This document shows positions 1 to 6,668 of a stretch of DNA of 10,411 bases, piece after piece; position 1 is the stretch's first letter; each line of letters begins with the position of its first letter. A program made the position numbers and the translations under genes. The stretch comes from CAZHOV01 sp964534315 (GTDB taxonomy: Bacteria; Bacteroidota; Bacteroidia; Chitinophagales; Saprospiraceae): positions 1 through 10,411 of the forward strand of contig CAZHOV010000192.1 in the NCBI GenBank assembly GCA_964534315.1, written 5' to 3'. A model generated the notes under the pieces. The model ran no database searches, was not told the origin of the DNA, and was given only the letters and a program-made list of their open reading frames with translations.

Positions 1-103
1 AAAAGGGTGCAGCGGTTCAAGGGGGTGCAGGGGTACAACGGTTCAGCGGTTCAAGGGGGTGCAACGGTGCAATGGTGCAGGGGGGGACAGGGGGTAGGGG
101 GGC
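1..103. repeat. Degenerate 8-bp tandem array, left copy
   Basis: The stretch is made of units such as CGGTTCAA, CGGTTCAG, CGGTGCAA and TGGTGCAG, separated by G-runs that stretch some units to 9 or 10 bases. It begins at or before the window edge, so the true length is unknown. The plus strand is strongly G-rich. The same unit in the same orientation recurs at 1632-1817. An open frame crosses this array, but it reads only repeat-derived V-Q-R/G-G residues and is not taken as a gene. Confidence 0.85.
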
Positions 104-361
104 AAATCCAGAACATCCATAAATCCTGGAAATCCGGATTCAGACAACTTGGAGGTCTGAATCTGGATTCACTGGATTGGGGAATTTTCAGAATTAGAAC
201 TTTTTCCAATTTGTCAATTTTGCAACAAGCTATTGCAAAATCAGTTGGGAGTACTATAATGTCAACGCTCCAATTTTATTGGTACGGGCGGATTTCCCTT
301 TTGGGATCAAGGGCGTGGGATAGGCTTTGGTATCTTTGCTGTTAAATAAAATTCGTTACTA
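104..361. other. Non-coding stretch with decayed sequence
   Basis: I see no credible gene here. It holds a 15-bp inverted repeat (131-169), a small perfect 8-bp inverted repeat (218-225 / 233-240) and a short open stretch at 260-349. The last reads as a Gly/Phe-rich peptide ending in G-I-F-A-V-K before a TAA. It has no start codon and is preceded in frame by TAA at 257-259, so at most it is the 3' remnant of a lost gene. Confidence 0.5.
131..169. repeat. Inverted repeat with AATCC/GGATT motifs
   Basis: Arms 131-145 and 155-169 match at 14 of 15 positions around a 9-base spacer. The sequence on both sides carries further short ATCC (left) and GGATT (right) motifs, so the whole 113-180 stretch has a diffuse dyad character. 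No T-run follows either arm and no gene ends nearby, so a terminator is unlikely. It looks more like an interspersed palindromic repeat. Confidence 0.6.
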
Positions 362-380
362 CGCCACTACTGGACGACGT
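362..380 (+). repeat. Left copy of 19-bp inverted repeat
   Basis: It pairs with 1611-1629 in inverted orientation with a single mismatch at the sixth base. It lies 36 bases beyond the stop codon of the minus-strand ATPase remnant. Confidence 0.65.
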
Positions 381-416
381 GATAATCTTTGTTTTCTCAT
401 TTTCCCTCCCTACTTC

Positions 417-1511
417 TTAGGATTCAAACAGATCTTTCATCGTAAGTTTATTCTGAGCCAAATAGGTATATTGATTCTGGTCTAATCCATAAGTGGTAAT
501 AAAGGTGGGATAGATGGCTTTCTTGGTTTTGGTTTCATGTTTAAATACAGCGATTTTATTCCTTAGATTTTCAGCGTATTTTTTAGAAATGGAAAAGGGA
601 GCTATAGAAAACTTCATTTCACACAAATTGATGACCTGATCTTTTCGGTCAATGACCAGATCAATTTGAGCTTCAGAATGGTGCCAGGAAGAAACTGAAG
701 TTTGAACTCCGCTAATTCCTAGGGCAGCCTTGATCTGCGGAATGCGGAGTAGACAAACCATTTCGAACGCATAACCGCTCCAGGCTTTATAGAGGGAAGA
801 TTCATGAGCATTTATCCAGAAAAATTCATCGTCTGTACTAGAGTCTTTTATGAAGTTTAAATAAAAAAGCGAATAGGGGTCAATGAGTTGATAAAGTGAA
901 TTCTTTTCCTTTTTTCCAAATGGACGGTAACGTCTAATAAAGGTACTTTCTTCCAATTCATGGAGGATTCGGGTCAAACCACCTCCATTGGAAAGTCCGG
1001 ACTTTTTGCTGATACCCTCTTTTGTCAGTCCCTTTTTCTTTTGAGCGAGCGCTTCTACAACCGCCATATGTCGTCGTGCTTTATTGAAGAGGGAGGAGTA
1101 AAGATTGTCGTACTCATTTCTAAGTAATGCATTTCGTTCAAAACACAATGAATTGACATTTTGGATAGCGCTTTTGCCAGGATCAATATTATCCAGATAA
1201 TAGGGAATACCACCTAAGACCATATAAAGTAAGACGATCTGATATCGGTCAAGCCTTGCATTATTATATTTTAAAAAGGCTTCTGTTTCTTTCAAGGAAA
1301 AAGGCTCTAATTTCATTCTTGCAGTAGCACGGTTGTGCAAGCCTCCACGATTGTTAAGAATATTTTTGATCATCCAGGAGGCAGCAGAGCCACATACGAT
1401 AAGTAAGATATCCCTACGGGCGCTAGCCCAGCTATTCCAAAAATGCTCCAATCCAGTTAAGAATTTTGAGCGGGGTGTATCGATCCAGGGGAGTTCATCG
1501 AAAAATACCAC
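417..1511 (-). pseudogene. AAA-type ATPase with PD-(D/E)XK-like C-terminus, N-terminally truncated
   Basis: This is the remnant of a P-loop ATPase of the archaeal-ATPase/DUF234-type class (Bacteroidota and archaeal multi-copy family). The frame opens directly on the Walker B strand (VFFDE, residues 2-6, followed by LPW). Next come a sensor-1-like segment VCGSAASWM (39-47), a winged-helix region (about 150-195) and a nuclease-like C-terminal domain. That domain has GYAFE (E250), AQIDLVIDR (D284) and CEMKFS (E298, K300), the spacing of a PD-(D/E)XK core. The Walker A loop and everything before it, roughly 100 residues in full-length relatives, are absent. The frame is open only to 1523, where TAA (1524-1526) closes it. 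The GTG at 1511 is therefore an artefact of the break, not a native start. The C-terminal part has no stops or frameshifts, so the loss may be recent. Without Walker A it cannot bind ATP normally. Confidence 0.8.
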
Positions 1512-1535
1512 TTTAGGCGAAAATTAAATCTTTAT

Positions 1536-1572
1536 TTGGCTATAAGTTGTATTTTTTTGGACTTATAGCCAA
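1536..1572. promoter_or_regulatory. 12-bp perfect dyad upstream of ATPase remnant
   Basis: TTGGCTATAAGT (1536-1547) and ACTTATAGCCAA (1561-1572) are exact inverted repeats around a 13-base T-rich spacer. The dyad sits where the promoter and leader of the minus-strand ATPase gene would lie. It could be an operator for autoregulation, or an RNA hairpin in the leader. An element-internal recombination site is a third possibility. The right arm is followed by further short pairing between TTGTAT (1547-1552) and ATACAA (1579-1584). Confidence 0.5.
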
Positions 1573-1610
1573 GTTTGAATACAATAGAACGAGAAAATGT
1601 TCTAGTCTTG

Positions 1611-1629
1611 ACGTCGTCCAGTATTGGCG
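1611..1629 (-). repeat. Right copy of 19-bp inverted repeat
   Basis: Its reverse complement matches 362-380 at 18 of 19 bases. The 8-bp tandem array begins 2 bases outside it. Confidence 0.65.
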
Positions 1630-1631
1630 AG

Positions 1632-1817
1632 TGGGGGTAGCGGTACAAGGGTGTAACGGTACAGCGGTACAGCGGTTCAAGGGGGGGACGGTACAACGGT
1701 ACAACGGTTCAACGGTTCAACGGTACAAGGGGGGTAACGGGTGCAAAAGGGTGCAATGGGTATAAGGGTACAGCGGTTCAGCGGTTCAAGGTTGCAAAAG
1801 GTTGCAAGGGGGATCAA
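1632..1817. repeat. 8-bp tandem array (CGGTWCAR), right copy
   Basis: The clearest run is five contiguous 8-mers, CGGTACAA twice, CGGTTCAA twice, then CGGTACAA, at 1690-1729. On both sides are variant units (CGGTACAG, GGTTGCAA, GGGTGCAA) and G-run spacers of 8-10 bases. The array is in the same orientation as that at 1-103 and ends about 40 bases before the stop codon of the next minus-strand gene. Reading frames across it on either strand give only repeat-derived peptides. Such arrays are prone to slippage and to recombination with their other copies. Confidence 0.9.
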
Positions 1818-1857
1818 AGGGCAAAACAAAATATTAAAACGGATTAATTGCTTAGGG

Positions 1858-3381
1858 TTATTCTGGCAATTTTGGAGGAACCAATTGAAGTGATTTATAG
1901 GCTGCAAATAATCGCTCTTGATATTGATCCATGAGAGGGTAATCATTTTTCAGTTGATCAAATTCCGGATAGGTGAAGTTTTTAGCCTCTAGAGGTGGTA
2001 GATTCTTTTTATTTTTTTCGTTTTCCTTGATTAAAATTGCATACCCTGTATGAAGATTAACGCCACAGTAGGTGCCTTCTGTCACATCCTTCTCATCTAG
2101 GGGCAGATTAAAAATTGCATAACTGACGGTTTCCACACTTTTTTCCTGGTGGGTAGAGATCGTTAGTGAATAGCGCCAGTTTTCTGAATCTGGGCTGTTT
2201 AAATTTGGTGTTCCACCTAAACTTATATTATACAAGCAGGCTCTTTTTACGAGTTTCCCGGATTTTTTATCAATTACTTTCAGAATAGCTGTATAATCCT
2301 CTAATATTTCGAAAACTCTTTGGACTAAATAGGTTTCTTTTTTATTGACGTCATAATCAAGGTTCCAGACACGGTAGGCACCTTTTAATTTCACAAATTT
2401 GTTGATATTTATTCTTTTTGAAACCATTTTTTCAATAGGAAAATGCCTTCTCTTAGGAATTCTGAAATTTCTTCTTTTTACATAGAGATAAGCTTTGATA
2501 GCATCTAAAAAATTCTGATCTTTTTGATATTTTTTTCCAAGAGCTATTCCCTCGACCATCATAGGGAAATCGAATTGGCTAATTGTTTGAATACCAAAAT
2601 GGATTAATGGTAGTTGGTGGGGCTCCAGGATGTCAGTAAAGCCTAAGAGATTCATTGGCATATTGCCATTTTCGCTAAACAGACTGATATACAAGCAAGA
2701 GGTTTTCTCAATAGCATGTCCTTTATAAAGAGTATCTCCTTCTTCTTTATGAAAACCTACACATTCAGCAGGATACCCCTTTTCTGTTGGGGAAAAGAAA
2801 TTTATATTTAATTTGAATTTTCGAATAAGGTGTTCCCGGACGGAATAATAATAAACGGTAAATGAAGTGATAGTTTGTTCGTTTACATTCTCTCTTTCAT
2901 TGAAATAGATTAATTGTTGCCTGAATTCAGCTTGGGTAAGGGAATATTTAAAAAAATCTTCGTTTTTTTTCCATAATTGGAGCAAGGATAGATTTTTTTC
3001 TTCTTTAGAAACTTTTTGAAACTTCCCCTTTTCATCTGATTGAATATACAGATACAGCAAAAGAATTTTTAAAATTTCTTCTTTTACAGCAGTTGTATAT
3101 TCCGGAGATTTATCTCTAAATAGGTTTTCTAAATTGTAAAAATATTTAGGGGACATCCTATCCTTTGGATGCTGTACTTTCTCCAGGATATGTTCTGTCA
3201 TCACAGGGAGCGTTTGATTTTCCTTTCTTGGTCCGAAACCATAATATTTCCCAGCATTTCCTGAAGGAGCTTCGAAGGTAATCTTTTCTTCTCTTAGTTC
3301 TCGCTCATATTTTTTCTTAAGCAGTTTGAGTAATGTAGTGAAAAATGTCTTTGAAATTTGAACGTCGGTGCTTTTATTCAT
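1858..3381 (-). CDS. Hypothetical protein, possible tandem beta-rich domains
   Basis: I do not recognise this 507-residue protein. It has no signal peptide or membrane segment. The N-terminal part (about 10-160) is charged and helical. It includes a segment at 57-92 (LPVMTEHILEKV, then MSPKYFYNLENLFRD) that resembles the short helical entry domains of many Bacteroidota signalling or defence proteins. Two later regions, about 173-285 and 335-452, share a strand pattern. Each starts with an aromatic strand (TVYYYS; YRVWNLDYD), has a basic-hydrophobic strand next (LIRKFKLNI; LVQRVFEI), and later a Leu-Tyr-Ile/Asn strand (SCLYISLF; ACLYNISL). This suggests a duplicated beta domain, which is an inference from pattern only. 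The ATG at 3379-3381 has an A/T-rich leader. The gene stands alone between a terminator hairpin and the tandem array. Confidence 0.75.
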   Translation of the reverse strand: MNKSTDVQISKTFFTTLLKLLKKKYERELREEKITFEAPSGNAGKYYGFGPRKENQTLPVMTEHILEKVQHPKDRMSPKYFYNLENLFRDKSPEYTTAVKEEILKILLLYLYIQSDEKGKFQKVSKEEKNLSLLQLWKKNEDFFKYSLTQAEFRQQLIYFNERENVNEQTITSFTVYYYSVREHLIRKFKLNINFFSPTEKGYPAECVGFHKEEGDTLYKGHAIEKTSCLYISLFSENGNMPMNLLGFTDILEPHQLPLIHFGIQTISQFDFPMMVEGIALGKKYQKDQNFLDAIKAYLYVKRRNFRIPKRRHFPIEKMVSKRININKFVKLKGAYRVWNLDYDVNKKETYLVQRVFEILEDYTAILKVIDKKSGKLVKRACLYNISLGGTPNLNSPDSENWRYSLTISTHQEKSVETVSYAIFNLPLDEKDVTEGTYCGVNLHTGYAILIKENEKNKKNLPPLEAKNFTYPEFDQLKNDYPLMDQYQERLFAAYKSLQLVPPKLPE

Positions 3382-3387
3382 CTTTTA

Positions 3388-3421
3388 GAAATTAAATCCC
3401 AACTACAGTAGTAGTCGGGAT
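3388..3421 (-). terminator. Hairpin terminator after the 261-aa gene
   Basis: Arms ATCCCAACTAC (3396-3406) and GTAGTCGGGAT (3411-3421) pair over 11 positions with one G-U in RNA, around a 4-base loop. Read on the minus strand, the stem is followed by TTTAATTT. It lies 53 bases past the stop of the gene at 3475-4260 and 14 bases before the start of the 507-aa gene, so it should separate their transcription. It could instead act as a leader hairpin of the 507-aa gene. Confidence 0.65.
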
Positions 3422-3474
3422 AGTGATTTGTCCAAAATATATTTTTACTCAATTCAGAAATCTAGTGGTTACTT

Positions 3475-4260
3475 TTAGCGGTTTGCCGAAAAACCGGTTA
3501 AATCAACATTTAAGGTTTCTTCAAAATTAAAAATTTGATCCATTACAGGAAAAGCTTCCCGTCCTCTGAAATTTATACCAACGGTTTCTCTAAATTCCCT
3601 CATAGTATAATTGAAATACCTTCTAGGAGTACTTGCGGTTTTAAAGATTTTCATATTAATTAAATCTTCATGCGTAAAACCTTTTAAAAGAAAGAATAAA
3701 GCCTTTTCCCAAACCGGTTTAAAATCAAAGAGTTCTTTCATGCAACGTTGGAATTTTAATCCTAAAGAACTATCAACAGATTTATTCCCTCCTTCATAGC
3801 GATAAAATATAGGTATCATTGATGGAAGAAAATCTTTTCTTATTTGTTTTTTTAACTCAGATGGATCGGTTTTAGGTATGAAATTTCTATCATGTTTGAT
3901 ATAATAATCAGCGCTAAAAATTATATTATAGTTTATTATATTTGGTATAGCTTCTACACTATAAATATAATAAACGTTCCTATTTTCTTTTATTAAAACT
4001 CTTGTTTTAATAGAATATTTTTCCAAACTTTCCAGATTTTGATTGTTCTTCTGCTCCCTTTGCAGGAAAGCCCAAATACGGGCTTGCCTATTAAAAAAAT
4101 CAAGCATTAATTTACACTCTTCTTCGAATAGCTGACTTAAATCCTTGAGATTATTGAAGAAAGTTGGGATACTTGATGATGTTTTGATAAAACAATTTTT
4201 TCCAAAATCGTGAACAATTGAAAAATCAAAATCTTTTTCTGCGATTAAAACTTCTCTCAT
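3475..4260 (-). CDS. Putative LuxR-type HTH regulator
   Basis: This 261-residue soluble protein appears to have two parts. Residues about 15-125 show alternating strands and a K/R-rich strand pair (SIKTRVLIKENRNVYYIYSV, 83-102). That layout would suit a PAS-like sensor, but no family signature is clear. The C-terminus (about 184-235) runs W-E-K-A-L-F-F-L-L-K-G-F-T-H-E-D-L, then a basic helix with TPRRYFNYTMREF. This order matches the LuxR-type helix-turn-helix (ExxxLxLLxxGxTxxEI, then a TVxxHxxNIxxK-type recognition helix), although several usual positions differ. The start ATG at 4258-4260 has only an A/T-rich leader. It is divergent from the lipoprotein operon across a 190-base gap, so it could regulate that operon. 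Both the class and the target are inferences. Confidence 0.65.
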   Translation of the reverse strand: MREVLIAEKDFDFSIVHDFGKNCFIKTSSSIPTFFNNLKDLSQLFEEECKLMLDFFNRQARIWAFLQREQKNNQNLESLEKYSIKTRVLIKENRNVYYIYSVEAIPNIINYNIIFSADYYIKHDRNFIPKTDPSELKKQIRKDFLPSMIPIFYRYEGGNKSVDSSLGLKFQRCMKELFDFKPVWEKALFFLLKGFTHEDLINMKIFKTASTPRRYFNYTMREFRETVGINFRGREAFPVMDQIFNFEETLNVDLTGFSANR

Positions 4261-4419
4261 TTTTTATCGGTTTTTGACTAAATCGTTATTTTTATTCCAG
4301 TAAGATGGTGTAGGTAAATCTACTAATTTATTTTGATATTGTCAAGTGAAATTAGTGTTTTAAGTTGCTGTTTATTTACGATTAGTTGTTGCTAATATTA
4401 GGATGTGTCCTATTTTTAG

Positions 4420-4451
4420 TTTGGAATTTAATTGAGATAGCTGTATTTTTG
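4420..4451 (+). promoter_or_regulatory. Bacteroidota-type promoter of lipoprotein operon
   Basis: TTTG at 4420-4423 and TATTTTTG at 4444-4451 fit the -33 (TTTG) and -7 (TAnnTTTG) boxes of the Bacteroidota housekeeping sigma factor, with a 20-base spacer. Transcription would begin about 4-9 bases past the -7 box, downstream of the first in-frame ATG (4454). This favours the ATG at 4484 as the true start. Confidence 0.6.
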
Positions 4452-4483
4452 TAATGAAATTTAAAAATAAATTCCATCAAAAA

Positions 4484-5218
4484 ATGAAAAAAATTCTAGT
4501 AATAATTATCGGATTTACCGCTGTAATAATAAGTTGCAATAGTGAGTTAGATACTTCTCCAAAAAATAAATTCAGTAGCGGTCTAATCATCATCGGTCAA
4601 GATATGAGTAAAACTTTTAAAGAATATCCTCGGATCTCCCCCTCTTTATTAAAGAAGTCTATAGAAGAGTTAGGATCTAATAATAAGGAGATAGCTGTGT
4701 ATTTTCTACCAATAGGTAATAAAAGATATGGCCAGCCCCTACAGCTTAAATTAAAAAAATCTGAGGTTACCCTTGGAAAGGGAACACTTTCTGAGCAGAA
4801 ACAAAAAATGGAATCCATTAAGCAGATTCAAAAAGAAAATAGGATGGCATTACAAACTTTCGTGGGATACTACCAAGATACCATATACAGCAGTCCCCCT
4901 GAAGAGGATACCGATTTAAAAGGATTCTTCGATAAAGTTGCTCAAATAATAAATGAGCCCAGATATGTCGATTTTGAAAAAGTGGTCTATCTCTATTCCG
5001 ATGGTAAACATTCGATGCCTGATAAAGAGGGAATGTCTTCTCTGAATATGAAGCGATTTTCGGATACTTATTTTTTTACTACAGGTATAGAAAACCCTAA
5101 ACTAAAAAAGCAACTGAATGCAAAAGAACTTAATACCCCAGAAGCCTTTTTCCAAAATCTTAATTATCAACTTAAAAATCTAGAATCATGGAATCTAAAC
5201 ACAATTATGGAAAATTAG
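4484..5218 (+). CDS. Lipoprotein with von Willebrand A-like domain
   Basis: From the ATG at 4484 (244 residues) the protein begins with a short basic end (MKK) and a hydrophobic stretch. A lipobox IISC follows, with the lipidated cysteine at residue 18, so it should be a periplasm-facing lipoprotein. An ATG at 4454 would add ten residues, but the promoter -7 box abuts it. The mature part looks like a VWA fold. Strand GLIIIGQDMSKT (about 33-44) carries a DxSxT variant of the MIDAS motif (D40, S42, T44). EIAVYFLPIG is a second strand, DTDLKGFFDKVAQII (142-156) fits the helix that supplies the MIDAS threonine, and VVYLYSDGKHS (167-177) is the typical late strand ending in S-D-G. VWA domains bind metal and partner proteins. 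The end overlaps the next gene by 31 bases, so co-translation and a joint role with that membrane protein are likely. The family assignment comes from motifs only. Confidence 0.7.
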   Translation: MKKILVIIIGFTAVIISCNSELDTSPKNKFSSGLIIIGQDMSKTFKEYPRISPSLLKKSIEELGSNNKEIAVYFLPIGNKRYGQPLQLKLKKSEVTLGKGTLSEQKQKMESIKQIQKENRMALQTFVGYYQDTIYSSPPEEDTDLKGFFDKVAQIINEPRYVDFEKVVYLYSDGKHSMPDKEGMSSLNMKRFSDTYFFTTGIENPKLKKQLNAKELNTPEAFFQNLNYQLKNLESWNLNTIMEN

Positions 5219-6060
5219 CCAATCGTTTTGCTATGGATGCTGCCAGGGAGGCAGCTAAAATAATGAAAGTCTTGCAGAGGATAAAGATAAAGCGTAAACA
5301 GCTCTCTCAAGAAAAAAATAGTTTGGTTTTAGGAGGCTTTATTTTAGCCTTGCCCATTTTTCTGTGTAGCATTATTGCTGAGGTAGCAACTAGCTACGAT
5401 ATCTATTACGATATTGCAGCAAAAAATCTCCTTTTTATTGCCCCAAAATATATTGCCATTGCTATCGCTTGTTTATTTATCTTCTTAGCTGCATGGGCTG
5501 GGGATTTAATGTCTCTATTTGTACTCGAAGGAACTAGAATAAAAACAGTTAATGAATTGGTTGAACAAGGTTGGCCTGAGGAATTGGCGAGCGAAAAGGT
5601 AAGGAATAAAGCAAGGCATAGGTTTATTTTTGGGGTTTTACTTGGTATTATGGTTTTGGTAATAATAGGTCTTCTTTCCAGCCATCGGATAGAAACGCTG
5701 GAGATTATTAATCCTGGAAAGGAGTATCATTTTTTTGATAGATATTTACCTGTTTTTGCTTATGCCGCAGAGATCATTACCGGAATTTTCCTGCGCTCTA
5801 TTTTTTTGCGTTACAAGTTAATGATTCAGCTTTTTTTACTTAAACGAAAGGTTAATAAACTAAAAAAGAATTACCACTCTTTGGCTTCCAAGGCCATTGC
5901 CTGCTACGAAAAGACAGACCTGGAATTCATCCCTTCTAAAGATTTGACGGATATTTTATATCGATATGAAAATAGCTCAATCAATGACCCAGGCTATTAT
6001 AATCCTGTGAGCACGGAGTCAGCGCATTCAAGCTTAGTAGCAAAGGAAAGTTCTTCTTAG
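5188..6060 (+). CDS. Four-helix inner-membrane protein, unknown function
   Basis: This 290-residue protein has a basic amphipathic N-terminus (about 1-42). Four likely membrane spans follow: 46-66, 86-111, 145-164 and 186-206. The cytoplasmic-looking loop at 112-144 is charged and helical (VNELVEQGWPEELASEKVRNK). After span four comes a short coiled-coil-like basic helix (210-232) and then a polar tail. I know no family for it. The ATG at 5188 lies inside the upstream lipoprotein gene (31-base overlap). A second in-frame ATG at 5233, 14 bases past that gene's stop, is a fair alternative. Overlap and shared direction suggest the lipoprotein and this protein form one membrane assembly, which is an inference. 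Confidence 0.75.
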   Translation: MESKHNYGKLANRFAMDAAREAAKIMKVLQRIKIKRKQLSQEKNSLVLGGFILALPIFLCSIIAEVATSYDIYYDIAAKNLLFIAPKYIAIAIACLFIFLAAWAGDLMSLFVLEGTRIKTVNELVEQGWPEELASEKVRNKARHRFIFGVLLGIMVLVIIGLLSSHRIETLEIINPGKEYHFFDRYLPVFAYAAEIITGIFLRSIFLRYKLMIQLFLLKRKVNKLKKNYHSLASKAIACYEKTDLEFIPSKDLTDILYRYENSSINDPGYYNPVSTESAHSSLVAKESSS

Positions 6061-6093
6061 CAGGAACCTCCTTTCTTTTCTAATACATTGAAT

Positions 6094-6453
6094 ATGAAAA
6101 AATTCATCTTATTAGTGGTATTTATTTCGATTAGCTTATTTTTCTTTGATGAAATTGAGCATCTCTGTGTAGGTTATTTCCAAAAGTTTGAAGTAAGGGA
6201 AGTCCTGGAAAATCCACGAAGATTTGAAAAGTTACCAATGTTTAAACTAAAGGGATTCACAGGGAAAGGGCAAACTATACCCGGGTTTTCAACCTATACT
6301 ATGATCGACGGACAGACTCGCGAAGAAGTCTACATTATTTCAAATGGTAAAACGATTCCACAACCTGGTGAATATTTGGAAATAACAGTGAAAATACGAG
6401 ATCAAATTGCGGTTTTTGGATGGGATATTTTATTACTGGAAGAGAAAATTTGA
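6094..6453 (+). CDS. Membrane-anchored OB-fold-like small protein
   Basis: The ATG at 6094 gives 119 residues; an in-frame TTG at 6088 would add two. Residues 4-17 are a hydrophobic segment (FILLVVFISISLFF) without a cysteine lipobox, so it is a signal anchor or signal peptide. The rest alternates strands: FEVREVLENP, PMFKLKGFTG, FSTYTMIDGQTREEVYIIS, PGEYLEITVKIRD and WDILLLEE. A glycine-rich turn and a P-x-x-G-E-Y-L-E-I-x-V strand are typical of extracytoplasmic OB-fold proteins (CcmE/BOF/NirD-like layout). No catalytic motif is visible. It follows the four-helix gene by 33 bases in the same direction and is probably in the same operon. Confidence 0.65.
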   Translation: MKKFILLVVFISISLFFFDEIEHLCVGYFQKFEVREVLENPRRFEKLPMFKLKGFTGKGQTIPGFSTYTMIDGQTREEVYIISNGKTIPQPGEYLEITVKIRDQIAVFGWDILLLEEKI

Positions 6454-6547
6454 TTTAGGCTTGTTTTCGCTTTTAATAAAAAATATTATCTTTCTAAGGT
6501 ATTATTTTTATAGTATATGTTTTTTTAGCACAAATTGAATTGATTAT

Positions 6548-6634
6548 ATGTCTTTTGAATTACTTCTTAAAGTAGGGATACTGTTTCTTGGGGCCATATT
6601 GATTTTTTTGGTATTTATGAGATGGTTTAATAAA
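6548..6634 (+). pseudogene. 5' part of tiny membrane-protein gene, split by IS
   Basis: From the ATG at 6548 the frame encodes 29 codons, a single hydrophobic span (residues about 4-23) followed by MRWFNK. It runs straight into the left end of the insertion sequence and stops inside it at 6707-6709, so the current product would carry an IS-derived tail. Joining codon 29 (AAA, 6632-6634) to 7957 across the element keeps the frame open for 12 further codons (IEPLQVIIKQIE) to a TGA at 7993-7995. That would give a 41-residue single-span protein. It lies 94 bases downstream of the OB-fold-like gene. A gene this small without a known family is uncertain, although the preserved frame on both sides supports it. 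Confidence 0.45.
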
Positions 6635-6643
6635 TACGGACAC
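6635..6643 (+). repeat. IS3 left inverted end
   Basis: TACGGACAC here pairs with the complement of 7945-7953 (GCCGGACAC) over seven inner bases. The ends are weak for IS3, which usually shows longer imperfect repeats. Confidence 0.6.
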
Positions 6644-6668
6644 AAAAATAAGTTAAATTTGTGTTCAG

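Larger units (their letters stand above)
362..1629. mobile_element. Putative element with inverted ends around a broken ATPase gene
   Basis: The left end, 362-380, reads CGCCACTACTGGACGACGT. The reverse complement of 1611-1629 reads CGCCAATACTGGACGACGT, an 18 of 19 match. A second shared TTTTCTC lies inside each end (392-398, and 1591-1597 in complement). Between the ends are only the truncated ATPase gene, its short 3' flank and an upstream dyad. The simplest reading is a gene-plus-promoter unit with terminal inverted repeats that has lost the 5' part of its gene. There is no recognisable transposase, and no target duplication is obvious in the flanks. Mobility is an inference from the ends alone. 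Confidence 0.4.

Noticed and set aside
7..345. Open frame of 112 codons on the plus strand
   Set aside because: The first third is translated tandem repeat and the rest crosses the palindrome. No family-like pattern, and composition unlike the neighbouring genes.
260..349. Short stretch reading as a Gly/Phe-rich peptide ending GIFAVK then TAA
   Set aside because: It looks protein-like but has no start codon and is closed by TAA at 257-259. Too short to call more than a possible gene remnant.
1632..1817. CRISPR array
   Set aside because: The units are 8-10 bases with no distinct spacers of constant length and no cas genes nearby.
1547..1946. Open frames on both strands across the right tandem array
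   Set aside because: Both read mostly the 8-bp unit in rotating frames (VQRYNGS-like and NRCTV-like) and overlap the end of the 507-aa gene or the dyad.
3425..3445. Minus-strand TATATTTTG as a -7 box for the 507-aa gene
   Set aside because: The spacing inside the box is one base off TAnnTTTG, and the terminator hairpin lies between it and the gene.
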